Part shown: positions 5,487-7,730 of the stretch, one piece after another
How positions within the stretch are numbered: the stretch's first letter is position 1
How the letters are laid out: each line of letters starts with the position of its first letter
Position numbers and translations under genes: made by a program
Source of the DNA: Deltaproteobacteria bacterium
Lineage (GTDB): Bacteria; Desulfobacterota; Desulfovibrionia; Desulfovibrionales; Desulfovibrionaceae
Length of the DNA stretch: 7,730 bases
Assembly (NCBI GenBank): GCA_031280335.1
Contig: JAITGZ010000228.1
Span: forward strand, 1-7,730
Direction: 5' to 3'
Notes under the pieces: model-generated
The model's input: only the letters and a program-made list of their open reading frames with translations
The model's database searches: none
What the model was told of the DNA's origin: nothing

Positions 5487-6379
5487 GGCAGATCCCCTTC
5501 GTCCAGATACGGCCCGGTCGGGTATGTTCCCAGAAGGCGCAGGGTTTGACAAGCTTTTTGCATTGCGGACATGGGTTCGCGCATACAGGGCGCGGCTAAG
5601 TTTCCTTCAAAATCGGCGAAAAAGGCGCAAGCCCATCTGCCCGCTCCGGGCAGGGGGCGTGATTCCAGGCGGAGCAGGTTCAGGCCTTGCTCCGCCAGCG
5701 GGCGCAGGGCGGCGGTCAGGGCACCGGGCCTGTCCGCCAGGGTAAAAAGCAGGGAAGATCGCCAGATGGAGCTGTCAGGGCGGGGCAGTCCCGTTTCTTC
5801 AGCTTCTTCCCGTGTGATCAGGATAAAGCGTGTCCAGTTATCCGGGTCGTCTTCAATGCTGCGTCCAAGAATACGCAAAGAATAAAGCCCGGCCAGTTCT
5901 TCACGTCCTATGCCGGCGCTGCCCGGTTCCTGGCCCGCACGCGCGGCGGAGGCGGCGGTGGAATCCACTGTAATGGTTTTGACCCCGGGCAGGTGTTGGC
6001 GCAGCCATTTTCCGGCCTGGATCAGCGGCTGGGGGTGGGAGTAAAGCACGCGGATGTCCTCCAGTTTGCTTTCCCGGCTGAGCAGGCAATGACGAATTCG
6101 GGCGTAAAATTCCGCCCTTATGGCCGGTTTGTGACGGAGCAGAAGGTCAAAGCCGGGGCCGACCCCGCCGCCCAGGGTATTTGCTGTGGGCACAACGCCG
6201 TGGGTGGAGCGTCCGTCCTCCAGGCGTTCAAAAAGATCGTCCAGATCCGGGCAGGCCGCAAGGGAGGGATCATGGGGCGGCTCGGCGGAGCGCAGACGCA
6301 GGTACTGTCTGGCGACAAAAGAGGAAAAGGTGCCGTAAGGGCCGAGATAGGCTACATTCAGGGCGGCAAGGTGGTTCAT
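5483..6379 (-). CDS. pheA: Prephenate dehydratase-like protein (PDT + ACT domains), monofunctional
   Basis: The product is 298 aa with no chorismate mutase domain. The PDT domain (about 8-188) has VAYLGPYGTFSSFVARQY, HGVVPTANTLGGGV (60-73), YSHPQPLIQAGKWL (113-126), DSTAASAA (139-146) and IEDDPDNWTRFILI (175-188) with the catalytic-type TRF. The ACT domain (about 207-286) has LADRPGALTAALRPLAEQGLN and LESRPLPG, the GAL(T/Y) and ESRP phenylalanine-binding motifs. The expected activity is prephenate to phenylpyruvate, CO2 and water, inhibited by Phe at ACT. One oddity: the family block PIENS/PIENT is PTANT (64-68), with the conserved Glu replaced by Ala. Activity could therefore be reduced or altered. 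AAAGGAG (6388-6394) lies 8 nt before the ATG. An upstream Phe-codon leader and terminator support a role in Phe metabolism. The stop overlaps the permease GTG. The symbol refers to the family and the attenuator, not to proven activity. Confidence 0.85.
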   Translation of the reverse strand: MNHLAALNVAYLGPYGTFSSFVARQYLRLRSAEPPHDPSLAACPDLDDLFERLEDGRSTHGVVPTANTLGGGVGPGFDLLLRHKPAIRAEFYARIRHCLLSRESKLEDIRVLYSHPQPLIQAGKWLRQHLPGVKTITVDSTAASAARAGQEPGSAGIGREELAGLYSLRILGRSIEDDPDNWTRFILITREEAEETGLPRPDSSIWRSSLLFTLADRPGALTAALRPLAEQGLNLLRLESRPLPGAGRWACAFFADFEGNLAAPCMREPMSAMQKACQTLRLLGTYPTGPYLDEGDLP

Positions 6380-6399
6380 GCGTTTTGCTCCTTTACGGC

Positions 6400-6427
6400 A
6401 AAAAAAAACCGCAGGTTTCTCCCGCGG
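6400..6427 (-). terminator. Attenuator terminator in the pheA-like leader
   Basis: Read on the minus strand, CCGCGGG (6427-6421), loop AGAAA and CCTGCGG (6415-6409) form a 7-bp stem with one G-U pair. It is followed at once by nine Ts (6408-6400). This is a canonical Rho-independent terminator ending only 6 nt before the AAAGGAG ribosome binding site of the dehydratase gene. There is no full gene upstream for it to end, only the short Phe-rich leader, so it is read as an attenuator. Confidence 0.85.
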
Positions 6428-6477
6428 CCGTTCAGTCTAAACGCCGTGTGTAAGACAGGGCGCTCGCCTTCGGCCGC
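6424..6477 (-). promoter_or_regulatory. Antiterminator pairing of the Phe attenuator
   Basis: On the minus strand GCGGCCG (6477-6471), inside leader-peptide codons 15-17, is exactly complementary to CGGCCGC (6430-6424). That segment contains the first four bases of the terminator 5' arm. Adding a U-G and a C-G pair makes 9 bp. A ribosome stalled on the early Phe codons would leave 6477-6471 free to pair and so block the terminator. A ribosome that reads on would cover it and let the terminator form. This is the classical amino-acid attenuation layout; the pairing is seen, the behaviour is inferred. Confidence 0.65.
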
Positions 6478-6523
6478 AGCCGCGCGTAAAGCTGAAAAAG
6501 CTGAAGAATGAAGAGTGATGCAT
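6437..6523 (-). CDS. pheL: Phenylalanine-rich attenuation leader peptide
   Basis: This is a 28-codon ORF, ATG at 6523 to TAG at 6437, that begins MHHSSFFSFFSFTRG. Five of residues 6-12 are Phe (codons TTC TTC AGC TTT TTC AGC TTT). It parallels the E. coli pheL leader, a short peptide dense in Phe ahead of pheA. Its stop lies 10 nt before the terminator hairpin at 6427-6400, and part of its 3' half forms the antiterminator arm. The start is about 20 nt after the predicted transcription start. No strong Shine-Dalgarno sequence is visible before the ATG, which is the weak point of the call. The regulatory role is inferred from the Phe run, position and structure. The peptide itself probably has no function after synthesis. 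Confidence 0.8.
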   Translation of the reverse strand: MHHSSFFSFFSFTRGCGRRRAPCLTHGV

Positions 6524-6550
6524 GACTATTATTTTTGGGATTTTCCGTTC

Positions 6551-6578
6551 CATATACCCCACGCAGCGGTGTTGTCAA
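6551..6578 (-). promoter_or_regulatory. Sigma70-type promoter of the pheA-TRAP-HD operon
   Basis: On the minus strand a perfect -35 TTGACA (6578-6573) is followed after 16 nt by TATATG (6556-6551, 4/6 match to TATAAT). Transcription would start near 6544, about 20 nt before the leader-peptide ATG. This is a fitting geometry for an attenuator leader. Confidence 0.65.
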
Positions 6579-6630
6579 GCTGAATTCAACCGGCTTTTTG
6601 TTGCCGCCGGGGGAGAAGAGTGTAGCGTCC

Positions 6631-6650
6631 AAAAAAAATGCGCAAAGCGC
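6631..6650 (-). terminator. Short GC hairpin with eight Ts, minus strand
   Basis: On the minus strand GCGC-TTT-GCGC (6650-6640) is followed by A and eight Ts (6638-6631). It resembles a minimal intrinsic terminator, but the stem is only 4 bp. It lies upstream of the operon promoter, where it could end a short minus-strand transcript or block antisense readthrough from the nrdD side. No gene that would need it is visible. Confidence 0.35.
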
Positions 6651-6657
6651 GCTGTGT

Positions 6658-6680
6658 CTGTATAAATATTGTAAATACAG
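6658..6680. promoter_or_regulatory. 23-bp dyad (CTGTAT-N11-ATACAG), operator-like
   Basis: CTGTAT (6658-6663) and ATACAG (6675-6680) are perfect 6-bp arms with an 11-nt AT-rich centre. The site lies between the divergent operon and nrdD promoters, upstream of both. It does not match the NrdR box as I know it. The regulator is unknown. Confidence 0.4.
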
Positions 6681-6730
6681 TTAGTTATGTAGTAGAGAAA
6701 AAAAATTTTAATAAAAAATTTATTCAATGA

Positions 6731-6759
6731 TTACAATGAAAATAATTTGGGGTTATAAT
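6731..6759 (+). promoter_or_regulatory. Possible upstream promoter for nrdD
   Basis: A perfect -10 TATAAT (6754-6759) is preceded after 17 nt by a weak -35, TTACAA (6731-6736, 3/6 match). It could give a longer nrdD transcript starting near 6766, upstream of the stronger-looking promoter at 6803-6831. Confidence 0.35.
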
Positions 6760-6802
6760 ATGGACTTGGATCAAACCATACTGTGATTTTTCCCGGAGCA
6801 TA

Positions 6803-6831
6803 TTGACATGAACCTTATTTTTTGAGATAGT
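6803..6831 (+). promoter_or_regulatory. Candidate sigma70-type promoter for nrdD
   Basis: A perfect -35 TTGACA (6803-6808), a 17-nt spacer and GATAGT (6826-6831, 4/6 match to TATAAT) predict a start near 6838. The resulting leader of about 150 nt coincides with the structured region that follows. Confidence 0.5.
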
Positions 6832-6842
6832 CTAGAGAAATT

Positions 6843-6960
6843 ACAGACTACGGTTTCCGGCGCTTTTCGCGAGGCTGCCGGATTGAACCCCTAAGCCTTC
6901 GGCAGACTGTTATGATGTCTGTATCGACCAATTCCGTCGAAGGTGAGGGAGTTTTTGTTT
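6843..6960 (+). ncRNA. Structured 5' leader of nrdD, candidate cis-regulatory RNA
   Basis: The leader can form two main domains. Stem A pairs GGTT (6852-6855) and TCCGGC (6856-6861) with GCCGGA (6877-6882) and AACC (6886-6889), with a 3-nt bulge. Stem B pairs CCCT (6889-6892) with AGGG (6946-6949) and CCTTCG (6896-6901) with CGAAGG (6938-6943), enclosing the hairpin CAGAC/GTCTG (6903-6907/6917-6921). AGTTTTTGTTT follows (6950-6960), so stem B resembles a large-looped terminator. Competing pairings exist: CTGCCG (6875-6880) with CGGCAG (6900-6905), ACAGAC (6843-6848) with GTCTGT (6917-6922), and TCGAC with GTCGA (6924-6928/6935-6939). I do not recognise a known riboswitch class. The pairings were found by eye and carry no energy or covariation support. 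Confidence 0.45.
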
Positions 6961-6991
6961 AAGGCACAGTAATTAACAGGAGTTGATCTTA

Positions 6992-7730
6992 ATGTCCGCT
7001 TTTGTTGTGAAAAGAGACGGCAAACCGGCCGCTTTTGAATCAACCAAGATTCTTAACGCCATCAGCAAGGCCAGCCAGGCTGTTGGCGGAGAGGAGATGG
7101 GGCCCGGCGATCTGTCCATGGTAACGGACGCGGTTTGCGCCGAGTTGCGCGCATCAGGGCGCAACCAGGTGGAAGAGATTCAGGATGTGGTGGAAGAGGC
7201 GCTTATCCGGCATGGCTTCGCCAAGACCGCCAAGGCCTATATCCTTTACCGGGCGGAACACGCCAAGATACGCCGGGCTGAAAGCTATTTGATGGATGTC
7301 TTCGGCAAATTGACTTGGGCCTCGGCCAAAGAAGAAGACCTGAAAAGGGAAAACGCCAATGTGGACGGCGACACGGCCATGGGCACCATGCTCAAATACG
7401 GCTCGGAAGGCTCCAAGTATTTCATCGACAACTACATTTTGCCCAAGGATGTTTCCGCCGCGCACATCAACGGTGATATCCACATCCATGATAAAGACTT
7501 TTACATGCTCACCGAGACCTGTTGCCAGATCGATCTGATTCCTCTGTTCCAAAGGGGTTTTTCCACCGGGCACGGCTATTTGCGTGAGCCCAACTCCATA
7601 GAAAGCTATTCCGCCCTGGCCTGTATCGCCATCCAGTCCAATCAGAACGAAATGCACGGCGGGCAGAGCGTGCCTAATTTTGATTACGCCATGGCCAAAG
7701 GAGTGGTTAAAACCTTTCGCAAGGAGTACT
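6992..7730 (+). CDS. nrdD: Anaerobic (class III) ribonucleoside-triphosphate reductase, N-terminal part
   Basis: 246 codons are present and the 3' part runs off the window; full NrdD is usually about 600-800 aa. Residues about 3-92 form an ATP-cone domain (FVVKRDGKPAAFESTKILNAI...), the allosteric dATP/ATP switch. The catalytic barrel then begins with characteristic blocks: INGDIHIHDKDFYMLTETCC, CQIDLIPLFQRGFSTGHG, YLREPNSIESYSALACIAIQ, and SNQNEMHGGQSVPNFDYA. The enzyme reduces ribonucleoside triphosphates to dNTPs under anaerobic conditions. It needs a glycyl radical placed near its C-terminus (outside the window) by the activase NrdG. AGGAG (6978-6982) lies 9 nt before the ATG. The long structured leader and two possible promoters suggest regulation above the usual level. 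It is divergent from the pheA-like operon. Confidence 0.96.
   Translation, partial: MSAFVVKRDGKPAAFESTKILNAISKASQAVGGEEMGPGDLSMVTDAVCAELRASGRNQVEEIQDVVEEALIRHGFAKTAKAYILYRAEHAKIRRAESYLMDVFGKLTWASAKEEDLKRENANVDGDTAMGTMLKYGSEGSKYFIDNYILPKDVSAAHINGDIHIHDKDFYMLTETCCQIDLIPLFQRGFSTGHGYLREPNSIESYSALACIAIQSNQNEMHGGQSVPNFDYAMAKGVVKTFRKEY

Noticed and set aside
5687..6511. 274-codon plus-strand ORF opposite the dehydratase gene and attenuator
   Set aside because: It is antisense to the PDT/ACT motifs and the leader, and no protein family is recognisable in it.
6575..6610. CCGGC/GCCGG inverted repeat near the operon -35
   Set aside because: It is only a 5-bp stem with an 11-nt loop and no U-run on the minus strand, so it is within chance expectation.
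6432..6632. 66-codon minus-strand ORF overlapping the Phe leader
   Set aside because: It is in a different frame, starts upstream of the predicted promoter elements and resembles no family. The Phe-rich 28-codon frame explains the region better.
6655..6760. NrdR box or Fur/FNR-type box upstream of nrdD
   Set aside because: The 6658-6680 dyad and the AT-rich stretch near 6725-6745 were compared with remembered consensus sites for NrdR, Fur and FNR. None matched well enough to name.
6880..6891. tRNA T-arm-like string on the minus strand (GGGGTTCAATCC)
   Set aside because: The flanking bases do not form a 5-bp T-stem and no acceptor, D or anticodon arms can be placed around it.
6912..6962. 16-codon ORF in the nrdD leader (starts MMSVSTNS, stop TAA 29 nt before nrdD)
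   Set aside because: No ribosome binding site and no amino-acid bias that would suggest attenuation. It lies inside the paired region, so it is more likely a chance ORF in a structured leader.
7154..7657. 167-codon minus-strand ORF opposite nrdD
   Set aside because: It is antisense to well-conserved NrdD motifs. The open frame reflects codon bias of the real gene.
1..7730. CRISPR array, insertion sequence, integrase, phage or toxin-antitoxin genes
   Set aside because: No spaced direct repeats, transposase or integrase motifs, or small paired genes were seen. The window reads as core chromosome.

Overview
The window reads as ordinary chromosome of an anaerobic proteobacterium, most likely a Desulfovibrio-type sulfate reducer (Desulfovibrionaceae). 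This is an inference from a GC-rich coding style with AT-rich spacers, a fused 4TM/12TM TRAP permease with a TAXI binding protein, and an oxygen-sensitive class III ribonucleotide reductase (NrdD). No species can be assigned from sequence alone.

Layout. At the left edge is the N-terminal 200 codons of an ArnT/PMT-like membrane glycosyltransferase on the minus strand (602 to <1). It is divergent from a small NADPH-dependent FMN reductase-family flavoprotein on the plus strand (941-1507). The 338-bp spacer between them is AT-rich and holds several short perfect inverted repeats and a helix-phased direct repeat. The flavoprotein gene converges on a four-gene minus-strand operon: prephenate dehydratase-like protein (6379-5483), fused TRAP permease (5486-3513, GTG start), TAXI solute-binding protein (3485-2517) and an HD-domain phosphohydrolase-like protein (2517-1663). 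Two of the three junctions overlap (GTGA and TAATG), so these genes are almost certainly co-transcribed and partly translationally coupled. At the right edge, divergent from the operon, is the first 246 codons of nrdD (6992 to >7730).

Most notable signal. The prephenate dehydratase gene is preceded by what looks like a complete phenylalanine transcription attenuator: a sigma70-type promoter, a 28-codon leader peptide with five Phe in seven residues (FFSFFSF), an antiterminator pairing, and a terminator hairpin followed by nine Us just before the ribosome binding site. This implies that phenylalanine supply controls the dehydratase and also the downstream TAXI-TRAP transporter and HD protein. 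The transporter substrate may therefore be linked to aromatic amino acid metabolism. The dehydratase itself has an altered active-site motif (PTANT where the family has PIENS/PIENT).

A second notable region is the roughly 150-nt leader of nrdD. It can fold into two substantial stem domains with mutually exclusive alternatives and ends in a U-rich run, which suggests a cis-regulatory RNA that I cannot match to a known class.
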